From NCBI RefSeq assembly GCF_006496635.1, contig NZ_CP022958.1, positions 1,550,001-1,614,000 on the forward strand: a stretch of DNA of 64,000 nucleotides. Reading direction: 5' to 3'. The translations under genes and the position numbers were made by a program. This document shows, piece by piece, positions 32,225 to 40,860 of the stretch. The stretch is from Azoarcus sp. DD4 (GTDB lineage Bacteria > Pseudomonadota > Gammaproteobacteria > Burkholderiales > Rhodocyclaceae). The notes beneath the pieces are model-generated. The model was not told the origin of the DNA and searched no databases. It saw nothing but the letters and a program-made list of their open reading frames with translations. The first letter of the stretch is position 1. Each line of letters opens with the position of its first letter.

Positions 32225-33124
32225 ATGGACACCGGTTTCATCGACATCCTGCTGCTGCGTGCCGGCTACAACAGTGCGGTCGTGGTGGCGGGCGCCGCGC
32301 TGCTCGGGCTGGCGGCGGGCACCATCGGCGCCTTCGTGCTGCTGCGCAAACGGGTGCTGATCAGCGATGCGATCAGCCACGCCACCCTGCCGGGCGTGGC
32401 GCTGGCCTTCCTGCTCGGCGTGGCGCTCACCGGCGGCGGGCGCCACTTCGGCCTGCTGCTGGTCGGCGCCGGCGTGTCCGGCGCGCTCGGCGTGCTGCTG
32501 GTGCAGGCGATCCGGGACCATACCCGGCTGCCGGAAGACAGCGCCATCGCCACCGTCCTCAGCCTCTTCTTCGGCGTCGGCGTGGTGCTGCTGTCGCACA
32601 TCCAGACCCTGCCGGTGGGCGGGCAGGCGGGCATGAACAGTTTCCTGCTCGGCTCGGCCGCCACCATGAGCCTGGACGAGGCCTGGCTGGTGGGTGGCGC
32701 GGCGCTGGCGGTAGTCGGGCTCGCCGCGCTGCTGGCCAAGGAGTTCGGCCTGGTCTGCTTCGACGCCGGATACGCCGCCGCGCTGGGCTGGCCGGTGCGG
32801 AGGCTGGATCTCGCTCTGCTGGTGCTGCTGCTGGCGGTGGTGGCGATCGGCCTGAAGACGGTGGGGCTCATCCTCGTCGTCGCGCTGGTCACCATCCCGC
32901 CCGTGGCGGCGCGCTTCTGGACCGAGCGGCTGGGCGCGATGGTGGTGCTGGCGGGAGTGCTCGGCGCGCTCGCCGCCTGGCTGGGGGCGGCGGCCTCGTC
33001 GCTGCTGCCGCGCCTGCCGACCGGCGGGGTGATCGTGCTGGTGGCCGCCGGCCTGCTGGCGCTGTCGCTGCTGTGCGGCCCGGCGCGCGGGCTGCCGGCG
33101 CGTTGGCGGAGGAGGTCGGTATGA
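32225..33124 (+). CDS. ABC-3 family permease 1 of the Mn/Zn/Fe transporter
   Basis: A 299-residue membrane protein of the ABC-3 family, about eight helices. It has LLRKRVLISDAISHATLPGVALAF (~38-62), the cytoplasmic loop that contacts the ATPase, and GLKTVGLILVVALVTIPPVAARFWTERL (~200-227), the family's conserved pore helix. Two different permeases (TroC- and TroD-like) usually form the channel, and the second is encoded next with an ATGA overlap. Confidence 0.92.
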   Translation: MDTGFIDILLLRAGYNSAVVVAGAALLGLAAGTIGAFVLLRKRVLISDAISHATLPGVALAFLLGVALTGGGRHFGLLLVGAGVSGALGVLLVQAIRDHTRLPEDSAIATVLSLFFGVGVVLLSHIQTLPVGGQAGMNSFLLGSAATMSLDEAWLVGGAALAVVGLAALLAKEFGLVCFDAGYAAALGWPVRRLDLALLVLLLAVVAIGLKTVGLILVVALVTIPPVAARFWTERLGAMVVLAGVLGALAAWLGAAASSLLPRLPTGGVIVLVAAGLLALSLLCGPARGLPARWRRRSV

Positions 33125-34080
33125 ACCCCGGCGTCGAGGACTTCCTGATGATAGACCTGCCGGCGGTGCTGGCCGCGGTGCTGGCAGCGCTGGCCTGCGC
33201 GCTGCCCGGCAGCTTCCTGGTGCTGCGGCGCCAGGCGCTGATGGGCGACGCGATGTCGCACGTGGTGCTGCCCGGCATCGTCTGCGCCTACCTGGTGGTC
33301 GGCGACATCGCGCCGCTGGCCATGGTGGCGGGCGCGCTCGGGGCCGCCTTGCTGGCGGTGATGCTGATCAACGCGCTGCAGCGGCTGGGCGGGCTGGAAC
33401 CGGGCGCGGCAATGGGGGTGGTGTTCACCGTGATGTTCGCCGCCGGGCTGGTGCTGCTGGAGCAGAGCGGCGCCGGCAATGCCCACCTCGACGCCGAGCA
33501 CGCGCTCTACGGCAACCTCGAAGGCACGCTGTGGATGGGGCCGCGGACCTGGGCCGATCTGCTCGATCCCGCCAGCTACCGCAGCCTGCCGCGGGTGCTG
33601 GTGACACTGGGCGGGGTGACGGTGGCGATGGTTTTGCTGCTGCTGCTGTTCTTCAAGGAACTGGCGGTGACCACCTTCGACCCCGGCCTTGCCGCCGGGA
33701 TGGGCATCTCCAACCGGGCGGTCGGGATGGGCCTGCTGGCGATGACCGCGGTGGCAGCGGTGGCGGCCTTCGAGGCGGTGGGTTCCATCATCGTGATCGC
33801 CATGTTCGTCTGCCCGGCGGCCACCGCCCGCATGCTCACCGACCGGCTGTCGCGACAGGTGTGGCTGAGCGCGCTGTTCGCGGTGCTGGCCGGGGCCGGC
33901 GGCTACTGGCTGGCGGCCTTCCTGCCGCCGCTGCTCGGCCATCCCAATGCGCTCAACGCCGCCGGCATGGTGGCGGTGGCGGCCGGCGCGATGCAATGCG
34001 TGGCGATGCTGCTGGCGCCGCGCTACGGCGTGCTGCCGCGGGCCTGGCGCGCGCGCCGGCGGGCGATGCTCGCGCCCTGA
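33121..34080 (+). CDS. ABC-3 family permease 2 of the Mn/Zn/Fe transporter
   Basis: A 319-residue permease with the same landmarks as its partner: LRRQALMGDAMSHVVLPGIVCAYL (~35-58) and FEAVGSIIVIAMFVCPAATARMLTDRL (~217-243). The ATG at 33121 overlaps the stop of permease 1 as ATGA and follows GGAGG; the frame extends further upstream only through overlap. It ends the transporter operon, just before a strong terminator. Confidence 0.92.
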   Translation: MNPGVEDFLMIDLPAVLAAVLAALACALPGSFLVLRRQALMGDAMSHVVLPGIVCAYLVVGDIAPLAMVAGALGAALLAVMLINALQRLGGLEPGAAMGVVFTVMFAAGLVLLEQSGAGNAHLDAEHALYGNLEGTLWMGPRTWADLLDPASYRSLPRVLVTLGGVTVAMVLLLLLFFKELAVTTFDPGLAAGMGISNRAVGMGLLAMTAVAAVAAFEAVGSIIVIAMFVCPAATARMLTDRLSRQVWLSALFAVLAGAGGYWLAAFLPPLLGHPNALNAAGMVAVAAGAMQCVAMLLAPRYGVLPRAWRARRRAMLAP

Positions 34081-34100
34081 TCCGCGCCTTGCGCCTGCGA

Positions 34101-34142
34101 GGGGCGTCCCGCCGCGCGCTGCGGCCGGACGCCCCTTTCCTT
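34101..34142 (+). terminator. Rho-independent terminator after the metal transporter operon
   Basis: The 9-bp stem GGGGCGTCC / GGACGCCCC (34101-34109 and 34127-34135) is followed by TTTCCTTT. It isolates the transporter from the monooxygenase operon, which has its own promoter at 34351. Confidence 0.75.
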
Positions 34143-34237
34143 TGCGGCCGGCTGCGGCCTGCCGTGCCTTCTCCATATTCCTGATTTTTCGCGCTTTTCC
34201 AGGTGGGTGCCGCGCGCTGGCGGGGCGGCGCGAGGCA
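34143..34237. other. Intergenic DNA upstream of the monooxygenase operon
   Basis: With the site at 34238, promoter at 34351 and leader to 34500, this makes a 420-base gap between operons. Apart from those elements and a G-run at 34336-34343, I see nothing coding. Confidence 0.4.
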
Positions 34238-34254
34238 CGTCCCAAAATCGGACG
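34238..34254 (+). promoter_or_regulatory. Upstream activator site for the monooxygenase operon
   Basis: CGTCCCAAAATCGGACG is a 17-bp dyad of the GTCC-N7-GGAC class (one asymmetric base pair). It lies 96 bp before the -24 element at 34351, the same distance as in two other operons of the set. Confidence 0.72.
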
Positions 34255-34350
34255 AGGCCCATGCCGGCCGAGTCGCAGAACACAACATGCTGCACTGCAT
34301 GAACCGCTGTTTTCGGCGCTTTTTCACTGGAAAACGGGGGGGGGACGGGC

Positions 34351-34366
34351 TGGCACGCATGTCGCT
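34351..34366 (+). promoter_or_regulatory. Sigma-54 (-24/-12) promoter of the mimABCDG operon
   Basis: TGGCAC-GCATG-TCGCT: the -24 half is perfect, the -12 half has TCGC in place of TTGC, and GG and GC are ten bases apart. Transcription would start near 34377, giving a leader of about 124 bases with AAAGGAG before the ATG at 34501. Confidence 0.7.
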
Positions 34367-34500
34367 AAAGAGACCTCAGGTTGATCGGCACAACGGGCCC
34401 GGCCAGCGCAGCACAGGCCCCCCGGCGGCGATCGGCTTCAACACGGCGACATCCCCTCGCGGGGCCGCCCATACCAATACGAGAGCGAAAGGAGATTCGA

Positions 34501-36171
34501 ATGTCTGCTGGATTGACCCTCAACAAGATCACCTCCCAGCGGGGGGTCAGCATCGGCGAAGCAGCCCGCCGCATCGCCGACCTCGGGTGGAATCCTTCCT
34601 ACGTCCAGGAAGCCATGACCTTCCCGACCGACTACAAGATCGGCCGCCAACCCAAGGACCCGATGAAGCAGGTGCTGCGCTCCTACTTCCCGATGCAGGA
34701 AGAGAAGGACAACCGGGTCTACGGCGCGCTCGACGCCGCCCTGCGCGGCGACATGTTCCGCAACGTGGAAGCGCGCTGGGTGGAATGGATGAAGCTCTTC
34801 CTGGCCATCATCCCCTTCCCGGAAATCTCCGCCGCCCGTTCGATGTCGATGCTGGCCCGCCTGGCCCCGGGCGAGGAACTGCGCACCGGCTTCACCATGC
34901 AGATGGTCGACGAGTTCCGCCACTCCACGATTCAGATGAACCTGAAGAAGTGGTACATGGAGAACTACATCGACCCGGCCGGCTTCGACATCACCGAGGC
35001 CGCCTTCGGCAAGTGCTACGCCACCACCATCGGCCGCCAGTTCGGCGAAGGCTTCCTGACCGGTGACGCGGTGACCGCGGCCAACGTCTACCTGCAGGTC
35101 GTCGCCGAAACCGCCTTCACCAACACGCTCTTCGTGGCGATGCCTTCCGAGGCCGCGCGCAACGGCGACTACGCCCTGCCGACGGTGTTCCTGTCGGTGC
35201 AGTCGGACGAGAGCCGCCACATCGGCAACGGCCACTCGCTGCTGATGTCCATCCTCAACGACCCGGACAACCACCTGCTGCTCGAGCGCGACCTGCGCTA
35301 CGCCTTCTGGCAGAACCACTGCATCATCGATGCGGCGGTCGGCACCCTGATCGAGTACGGCACCACCAACCGCGACAAGAACAAGGAATCGTACGTCGAG
35401 CTGTGGCACCGCTGGATCTACGAGGACTACTACCGCACCTACATGCTTCCGCTGGAGAAGTACGGCATCAAGGTGCACCACGACGACGTCGCCGCCGCCT
35501 GGGACCGTCTGGTCAAGAAGAACTATCACCACAAGGTCGCGCAGTTCTTCGCGGTCGGCTGGCCGGTCAACTTCTGGCGCATCGAAGCCCAGACCGAGAA
35601 GGACTTCGAGTGGTTCGAGCACAAGTACCCGGGCTGGTACGCCGAGTTCGGCGACTTCTGGAAGTGGTACGGCAAGAAGAGCGTGCCGGGCGAGACCAAC
35701 ATCCTGTTCGACCAGGAAAACGGTTACGTCTATCCGCACCGCTGCTGGAGCTGCATGGTGCCCTGCCTGATCCGCGAGGACTTCGTCGTCGATGAGGTGG
35801 ACGGCAAGCTCTACACCTACTGCTCCGACCTCTGCCGCTGGACCCACAAGGTCGCCTTCAGCGCCGAATACGAAGGCCGCTCCACCCCGGCGATGGGCCG
35901 CTTCAGCGGTCGCCGCGAATGGGAAGAGTGCTACCACGGCTGGGATCTGGCCGACGTCGTCAAGGACCTCGGCTTCGTCCGCCCGGACGGCAAGACCATG
36001 GTGTCGCAGCCGCACCTGCGCTTCGACGACAAGGACATGTGGACCCTCGACCACATCAAGGGCCACACCATCCAGAGCCCGCTCGTCCTGCTGCGCAACA
36101 TGACGCCGGAACAGCGCGAGAAGCACATCGCCGAGTACCGCGCCGGCTTCAAGATCAACCCGTTCCAGTAA
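34501..36171 (+). CDS. mimA: Soluble diiron monooxygenase, hydroxylase alpha subunit (propane/acetone 2-monooxygenase type)
   Basis: A 556-residue catalytic subunit. The diiron ligands are Glu108, Glu138, His141, Glu203, Glu237 and His240 (PFPEISAARS, VDEFRHS, VAETAFTN, SDESRHIG). All six match the methane monooxygenase MmoX ligands with a constant offset of six. The residue equivalent to MmoX Cys151 is Gln145, and the conserved active-site threonine is Thr207. A cysteine-rich C-terminal segment (HRCWSCMVPCL ... YCSDLCRW, ~415-445) is also present, as in propane monooxygenases. It hydroxylates a small alkane, ketone or phenol using O2. It opens the mimABCDG operon; an ATG after GGAG sets the start. 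The exact substrate cannot be read from sequence. Confidence 0.93.
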   Translation: MSAGLTLNKITSQRGVSIGEAARRIADLGWNPSYVQEAMTFPTDYKIGRQPKDPMKQVLRSYFPMQEEKDNRVYGALDAALRGDMFRNVEARWVEWMKLFLAIIPFPEISAARSMSMLARLAPGEELRTGFTMQMVDEFRHSTIQMNLKKWYMENYIDPAGFDITEAAFGKCYATTIGRQFGEGFLTGDAVTAANVYLQVVAETAFTNTLFVAMPSEAARNGDYALPTVFLSVQSDESRHIGNGHSLLMSILNDPDNHLLLERDLRYAFWQNHCIIDAAVGTLIEYGTTNRDKNKESYVELWHRWIYEDYYRTYMLPLEKYGIKVHHDDVAAAWDRLVKKNYHHKVAQFFAVGWPVNFWRIEAQTEKDFEWFEHKYPGWYAEFGDFWKWYGKKSVPGETNILFDQENGYVYPHRCWSCMVPCLIREDFVVDEVDGKLYTYCSDLCRWTHKVAFSAEYEGRSTPAMGRFSGRREWEECYHGWDLADVVKDLGFVRPDGKTMVSQPHLRFDDKDMWTLDHIKGHTIQSPLVLLRNMTPEQREKHIAEYRAGFKINPFQ

Positions 36172-36178
36172 GCCTGCA

Positions 36179-36210
36179 GGCGGGCGCGCGCGGCGGTGCG
36201 CGCGCCCGCC
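36179..36210 (+). other. Strong intraoperonic hairpin between mimA and mimB
   Basis: A perfect 13-bp GC stem (36179-36191 with 36198-36210) around a 6-base loop begins seven bases after the mimA stop. TTACCC and no T-run follow. It could protect the 3' end of a mimA transcript or partly stop polymerase, so that more hydroxylase than reductase is made. Confidence 0.6.
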
Positions 36211-36249
36211 TTACCCACGGCCCATGCACATGAAATAAGGAAGACCAGC

Positions 36250-37293
36250 ATGTCCGAAACCCCCGTACACATCGTCCGGTTCGAACCGGTCGGCGTCGAG
36301 ATGGAAGTCGCCGAAGGCGAAACCGTACTCGACGCGGCCTTTCGCCAGGGCGTGGCCGTCATGCACGGCTGCAAGGAAGGGCAGTGCAGCAGCTGCAAGG
36401 CGCTGCTGATCGACGGTGACGTCGAAATGCTCAAGTACTCCACCTTCGCGCTGCCCGACTACGAGCGCGACGCCAACCACGTGCTGTTGTGCCGCACGCT
36501 GGCCTACACCGACATCACGGTGGAGCTGCTCAACTACGACGAAGACCTGATGCGGCGTTCGATCGCGGTCAAGGAATTCGCCGGCAAGGTGGTCGGCATC
36601 CGCGCGCTGACCCACGACATCCGCCAGCTCGACGTCGAGCTCGATCAGCCCATCCGCTTCTGGGCCGGCCAGTTCGTCGACATCACGCTGCCGCAGAAGG
36701 GCATCACCCGCTCGTACTCGATGGCGAGCGTGCCGAGCAGCCCCGGCCAGGTGTCCTTCATCATCAAGAAGTACCCCGACGGCGCCTTCTCCACCGCGCT
36801 CGACACCGAGCTCAAGCCGGGTGACCCGGTGCTGGTGAAGGGCCCCTACGGAGGCTGTTTCCGCCGCGAGGAACGCCCCGGCCCGATGGTGCTGATCGGC
36901 GGCGGCTCCGGCATGTCGCCGCTGTGGTCCATCCTCAACGACCACATCGAGAGCGGCGAGCAGCGGCCGGTGCGCTTCTTCTACGGCGCCCGCACCCGGC
37001 GCGACCTGTTCTACCTGGAGCAGTTCGCCGAGTTCGAGAAGAAGATCCCCGACTTCCGCTTCATCCCGGCGCTGTCCGCCGCCGAACCGGGAGACGAATG
37101 GACCGGCGAGACCGGCTACATCCACGAGGTGGTGGCGCGCACGCTCAAGGCCGAGGGCTACGACGGCGAAAGCATCGACGCCTACACCTGCGGCCCGGGC
37201 CCGATGATCGACGCCATCACCCCTGTGCTGCAGATGGCCGGCGTTCCGCCCGACCAGATGTACTTCGACAAATTCACCCAGGCGGTCCGTTAA
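36250..37293 (+). CDS. mimB: Monooxygenase NADH reductase subunit (plant-type [2Fe-2S] plus FAD)
   Basis: A 347-residue reductase. An N-terminal plant-type ferredoxin domain has CKEGQCSSCK (~41-50) and the fourth cysteine in LLCRT (~83). An FAD domain follows with RSYSMASVP (~157), then an NAD domain with LIGGGSGMSPLWSIL (~217) and YTCGPGPMID (~310). It moves electrons from NADH to the diiron site. The ATG at 36250 is used because GGAAGACC precedes it; an upstream in-frame ATG lies next to the hairpin. Second gene of the operon. Confidence 0.93.
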   Translation: MSETPVHIVRFEPVGVEMEVAEGETVLDAAFRQGVAVMHGCKEGQCSSCKALLIDGDVEMLKYSTFALPDYERDANHVLLCRTLAYTDITVELLNYDEDLMRRSIAVKEFAGKVVGIRALTHDIRQLDVELDQPIRFWAGQFVDITLPQKGITRSYSMASVPSSPGQVSFIIKKYPDGAFSTALDTELKPGDPVLVKGPYGGCFRREERPGPMVLIGGGSGMSPLWSILNDHIESGEQRPVRFFYGARTRRDLFYLEQFAEFEKKIPDFRFIPALSAAEPGDEWTGETGYIHEVVARTLKAEGYDGESIDAYTCGPGPMIDAITPVLQMAGVPPDQMYFDKFTQAVR

Positions 37294-37359
37294 GGCCCGG
37301 GCCTGCAACCCGTCTCGCCGCAGCACCCATCCACAAGCAAGGACAAAGAGGAGACTCAA

Positions 37360-38451
37360 GTGAACGCATTCACCCAGGAAGCCATCGCCAAGCCGGTCAA
37401 GTCCGGCGCTGCCGGCGCCGCCCAGTTCGCCGGCTGGGACAGCCGCAAGTACAACTACTACACGCCCAAGGGCCGCCACGCCACCCACTACGAAGACGTC
37501 ACGGTGGACGTCCAGCCCGATCCGAAGCGCTACCTGCTGCAGGATTTCATCATCTCCTTCCCGGACGGCACGCCGACCTACTCGGAGCACTGGACCGAAG
37601 CGAAGAGCTCGGACTGGCACAAGTTCCGCGCGATCGACGAGGAGTGGGAGCGCACCCACTACCAGCGCCAGTCGACCATCTGCGGGATGATCACCAACGT
37701 CATCGAGAACGCCCGCCGCGCCGGCGCCACCAAGCGCCTCGACCGCGCCTGGGTGAAGGTGCTGGAGCAGTACCTCGGCGCCTACAAGCACGCCGAGTTC
37801 GGCCTGGGCATGGCCACCATGCACGCCCAGCGCTACGGCTACACCCAGATGATCAACAGCGCCATCCTCACCAACTCGTCCTACAAGCTGCGCCTGGCCC
37901 AGGATCTGACGCTCTACCTGGCCGAGCTCCAACTCGACCAGCCGGACCTCAACCTCGACCTCGGCAAGCAGCACTGGATGGAGAACCCGGCCTGGCAGGG
38001 TACCCGCCACGCCATCGAGGCGATCAACGGCGCCACCGACTACCTCGAGAAGTACTTCGCGGTGAACATCGTGTTCGAGCCGCTGGTGGCCGAGCTGGTG
38101 CGCAGCGGCTTCTTCATGCAGGTGTCGGCCGCGCAGGGCGACTTCACCACGCCGACGGTCATCTCCGCGGCCGAAGGCGACTACCAGCGCAACCTCGCCA
38201 ACACCGCCGAACTGGTGCACATCCTCGCCCATGATCCGGAGCACGGCGCCCACAACCGCGCGCTGTTCAACCGCTGGCTGGCCGACCACGGCAAGCGCGC
38301 GCTGATCGCCGCGCAGCAGCTGCAGCCGATGTGGTCGCTGCCGCACCACAAGGTCGCCCAGTTCCCGGATGCGCTGGCCCGCTCGCTGGAGCGCATCCGC
38401 AGCATCACCGGCGAGCTCGGCCTCGACCTGCCGGCCGAGCTGAAGGCCTGA
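37360..38451 (+). CDS. mimC: Monooxygenase hydroxylase beta subunit
   Basis: A 363-residue ferritin-like helical protein. It resembles the non-catalytic beta subunit of propane-type monooxygenases, with DWHKFRAIDEEWERTHYQRQS (~85), YLGAYKHAEFGLGMATMHAQRYGY (~137) and FFMQVSAAQGDFTTPTVISAAEGDYQRNL (~250). It lacks the full diiron ligand set, as expected. The start is a GTG at 37360 after AAAGAGGAG; there is no closer ATG. It pairs with MimA to form the hydroxylase. Confidence 0.92.
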   Translation: MNAFTQEAIAKPVKSGAAGAAQFAGWDSRKYNYYTPKGRHATHYEDVTVDVQPDPKRYLLQDFIISFPDGTPTYSEHWTEAKSSDWHKFRAIDEEWERTHYQRQSTICGMITNVIENARRAGATKRLDRAWVKVLEQYLGAYKHAEFGLGMATMHAQRYGYTQMINSAILTNSSYKLRLAQDLTLYLAELQLDQPDLNLDLGKQHWMENPAWQGTRHAIEAINGATDYLEKYFAVNIVFEPLVAELVRSGFFMQVSAAQGDFTTPTVISAAEGDYQRNLANTAELVHILAHDPEHGAHNRALFNRWLADHGKRALIAAQQLQPMWSLPHHKVAQFPDALARSLERIRSITGELGLDLPAELKA

Positions 38452-38495
38452 GCCTGCCCGGTCCCAGCCCCCAAACCCGACTCAGAGGAAAAGAC

Positions 38496-38852
38496 ATGAG
38501 CAACTACCACAACGGCAACATCTTCCAGTCCATGAAGGACATGAAGTTCGAACAGACCATCTCGCACCAGTGCGGCGTGACGATGAACGACAGCGTGGAA
38601 GCGCGCGCCATCGCCGAGCTGATGGCGACTAAGCCGGGCCTCAAGGTGACCTACATGCCGGCCATGATCCGCATCGACGGCGAGGGCAAGATCGAATTCA
38701 GCATGCCCGAGATCAGCGAAGCGCTCGGCCGCGAGATGACGCCCCACCTGTTCGAGATCTTCACCTCCACCCACTACGGCCGGATGGTGATGATCGACGA
38801 CGACACCGTGGTCCTGTTCGGCGACATGGACGCCGCGCTGGCCTACGAGTAA
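38496..38852 (+). CDS. mimD: Monooxygenase coupling (effector) protein
   Basis: A 118-residue MmoB/DmpM-family regulatory protein without cofactors. It shows CGVTMNDSVEARAIAELMATKPGLKVTYMPAMIRIDGEGKIEF and ALGREMTPHLFEIFTSTHYGRM, the usual core. It binds the hydroxylase and controls access of substrate and O2 to the diiron site. The ATG at 38496 follows AGAGGAAAAG. The mimA-B-C-D order is that of the propane/acetone monooxygenase group. Confidence 0.93.
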   Translation: MSNYHNGNIFQSMKDMKFEQTISHQCGVTMNDSVEARAIAELMATKPGLKVTYMPAMIRIDGEGKIEFSMPEISEALGREMTPHLFEIFTSTHYGRMVMIDDDTVVLFGDMDAALAYE

Positions 38853-38927
38853 GCGCGCTCGCCGCCCGCGGCCGGCACACCGGACCGCGGGCGGCACGCC
38901 GACAACAAATACCGGAGGAGAGACAAA

Positions 38928-40565
38928 ATGCCCAACATCATGCTGCACGACGACGAAGCCCGCGCCGCCCTGGCACGCGGCGTCGCCAAGATGGCCAAGG
39001 CGGTACGCGGCACCCTCGGCCCGCGGGGGATGAACGCCATCATCGACCGCCCCATCGGCACCCCCATCATCTCGCGCGACGGCGTCAGCATCGCCGCCGA
39101 GATCGAGCTGGAAGACCCGTTCGAGAACATCGGCGCCCAGGTGCTGCGCGAGGTCTCGCGCCAGACCAACGAGGTCGCCGGCGACGGCACCACCACCGCC
39201 ACGGTGCTGGCCGACGCGCTGGTGCAGGGCGGCCTCGCCTGTGTCCAGGCCGGCGCCAAGCCGGTCGAACTGGTCAAGGGGCTGGATCTCGCGGTCGAGG
39301 AGACCATCGCCGCGCTCAAGTCCATGGCCATCCCGGTGCGCGGCCGCGAGGACGTGTTCGCGGTGGCGGTGGTCGCGGCCAACGAGGAGAGCACCGGTGC
39401 GCTGGTGGCCGAGGCGCTGGAACGGGTCGGCCCGGACGGCATCGTCGACGTCGAGTACGGCACCACCGTCGAGACCACGCTCGACGTGCTCGACGGCATG
39501 GCCTTCGACCGCGGCTACCTGTCGCACCACATGGTCACCGACGTCGAGAAGATGCAGGTGGTGCTGGACGATCCCTACATCCTGATGACCGACCAGCGCC
39601 TGCAGAGCCAGGAAGAGATTGCGGTGCTGCAGAGCCTGCTCGCCGGCAGCAAGCGGCCGCTACTCATCATCGCCGAGGAAGTGGCGCCCGCCTGCGTGGT
39701 CAGCCTGATGGCGTGGCGCGAGAAGACCGGCGTGCCGGTGGCGGCCATCCACCCGCCCGAGTACGGCCACTGGCGCAAGTCCATGCTGGAGGACATCTCC
39801 ATCGTCACCGGCGGCAAGGTCATCGCGCGCGACCTCGGTGGCATGCTCAAGGACGTCACCCTGGCCGACCTCGGCAGCGCGCGCCAGGTACGGATCTCGT
39901 CCAACCAGACGGTGATCTCCGGCGGCGGCGGCAGCCACGAAGCGATCACCGCGCGGCGCAAGCAGGTGCAGCGCCAGTACGAGCTCGCACCGCAGAACAT
40001 CGAGCGCGACAAGTTCCAGGACCGGCTTGCCAAGCTCACCGGCGGCACCGCGCTCATCCTCGCCGGCGGCGCCACGCCGGTGGAGCAGAAGCGCCGCGTG
40101 CTGCTGATCGAGGATGCCATCCATGCGGCGCGTGCCGCGATCGCCGAAGGCATCGTGCCCGGCGGCGGCGTCACCCTGCTGCAGGCGGCCGGCCGGCTCG
40201 AACAGTTGGTGGCGAACACCAGCGGCGGCGTGCAGCAGGGCGTGCGCCTGCTGCAGCGCGCCCTGTCGCGTCCGCTCTACCACATCGCCAGCAACGCCGG
40301 CCTGGATAGCGACAAGGTGGTGGAGCAGGCGATGCGTGCCGAACCGGGCCATGGCCTGGATGTGCGCAGCGGCGCCTTCGTCGACCTGGTGGCGGCAGGC
40401 GTGATCGATCCGGTCAAGGTCAGCTACACCGCGGTGCGCAATGCGGCGTCGGTCGCGGGCCTGATCCTCACCACCCAGACCCTGGTGGCGAAGAAGCCGG
40501 AGATCGTCGATCCCACCGCCGGCCCGGCCACCGGCGGCGGCGCCGAGCACTACGGCCGCGACTGA
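38928..40565 (+). CDS. mimG: Monooxygenase-associated GroEL-like chaperonin
   Basis: A 545-residue Hsp60 with intact ATPase parts: TLGPRGMNAII (~30), ISRDGVSIAAEIELEDPFENIGAQ (~48), NEVAGDGTTTATVLADAL (~82) and the catalytic aspartate in LIEDAIHAARAAIAEGIVPGGG (~400). It lacks the GGM-rich C-terminal tail of housekeeping GroEL and ends GGGAEHYGRD. No groES is next to it. Such private chaperonins (MimG, BmoG) are needed to assemble the hydroxylase in known systems. It closes the operon 75 bases after mimD. Confidence 0.93.
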   Translation: MPNIMLHDDEARAALARGVAKMAKAVRGTLGPRGMNAIIDRPIGTPIISRDGVSIAAEIELEDPFENIGAQVLREVSRQTNEVAGDGTTTATVLADALVQGGLACVQAGAKPVELVKGLDLAVEETIAALKSMAIPVRGREDVFAVAVVAANEESTGALVAEALERVGPDGIVDVEYGTTVETTLDVLDGMAFDRGYLSHHMVTDVEKMQVVLDDPYILMTDQRLQSQEEIAVLQSLLAGSKRPLLIIAEEVAPACVVSLMAWREKTGVPVAAIHPPEYGHWRKSMLEDISIVTGGKVIARDLGGMLKDVTLADLGSARQVRISSNQTVISGGGGSHEAITARRKQVQRQYELAPQNIERDKFQDRLAKLTGGTALILAGGATPVEQKRRVLLIEDAIHAARAAIAEGIVPGGGVTLLQAAGRLEQLVANTSGGVQQGVRLLQRALSRPLYHIASNAGLDSDKVVEQAMRAEPGHGLDVRSGAFVDLVAAGVIDPVKVSYTAVRNAASVAGLILTTQTLVAKKPEIVDPTAGPATGGGAEHYGRD

Positions 40566-40651
40566 GTCCCGCCGGGTTCAGAGGCTCCGTCCTGCCCGGG
40601 AAACCGCACGCGGTGTCCCGGGCCTTCGTCCAATTTCGGGATGCTGACGCG

Positions 40652-40804
40652 ATGAACGAGACTTCCGACCGCCACTACCCGGCGGCCTTCCTGCCGCTGT
40701 TCGTGCTCCCCAGGAGCCCGGTCCGGCGCCTGCAACGGGTGCTGGGCCTGGTGATCTGGATGGCCGGCCTGCTGATCTGGCTGTCCGGCGGCTTCTACGC
40801 CTGA
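40652..40804 (+). CDS. Small single-pass membrane protein downstream of the chaperonin
   Basis: A 50-residue protein with a basic middle (PRSPVRRLQR) and one strong hydrophobic helix (VLGLVIWMAGLLIWLSGGFYA) at the C-terminus. The ATG at 40652 has only a weak ribosome-binding site. It lies between mimG and the terminator at 40824, so it would be the last cistron of the mim operon. If made, it could tether a component to the membrane. I know no family, and it could also be non-coding. Confidence 0.5.
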   Translation: MNETSDRHYPAAFLPLFVLPRSPVRRLQRVLGLVIWMAGLLIWLSGGFYA

Positions 40805-40823
40805 AGCCGGTCCGTCCGGGTCG

Positions 40824-40860
40824 CCCGGACTATCCTGTCGGTGATAGTCCGGGTGCCTTT
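40824..40860 (+). terminator. Terminator of the mim operon
   Basis: The perfect 11-bp stem CCCGGACTATC / GATAGTCCGGG with an 8-base loop is followed by TGCCTTT. Confidence 0.72.

Noticed and set aside
40814..40834. GTCCGG ... CCGGAC pairing upstream of mimR as an activator site
   Set aside because: The spacing between GTCC and GGAC is nine bases instead of seven, and the bases are part of the terminator region of the mim operon.
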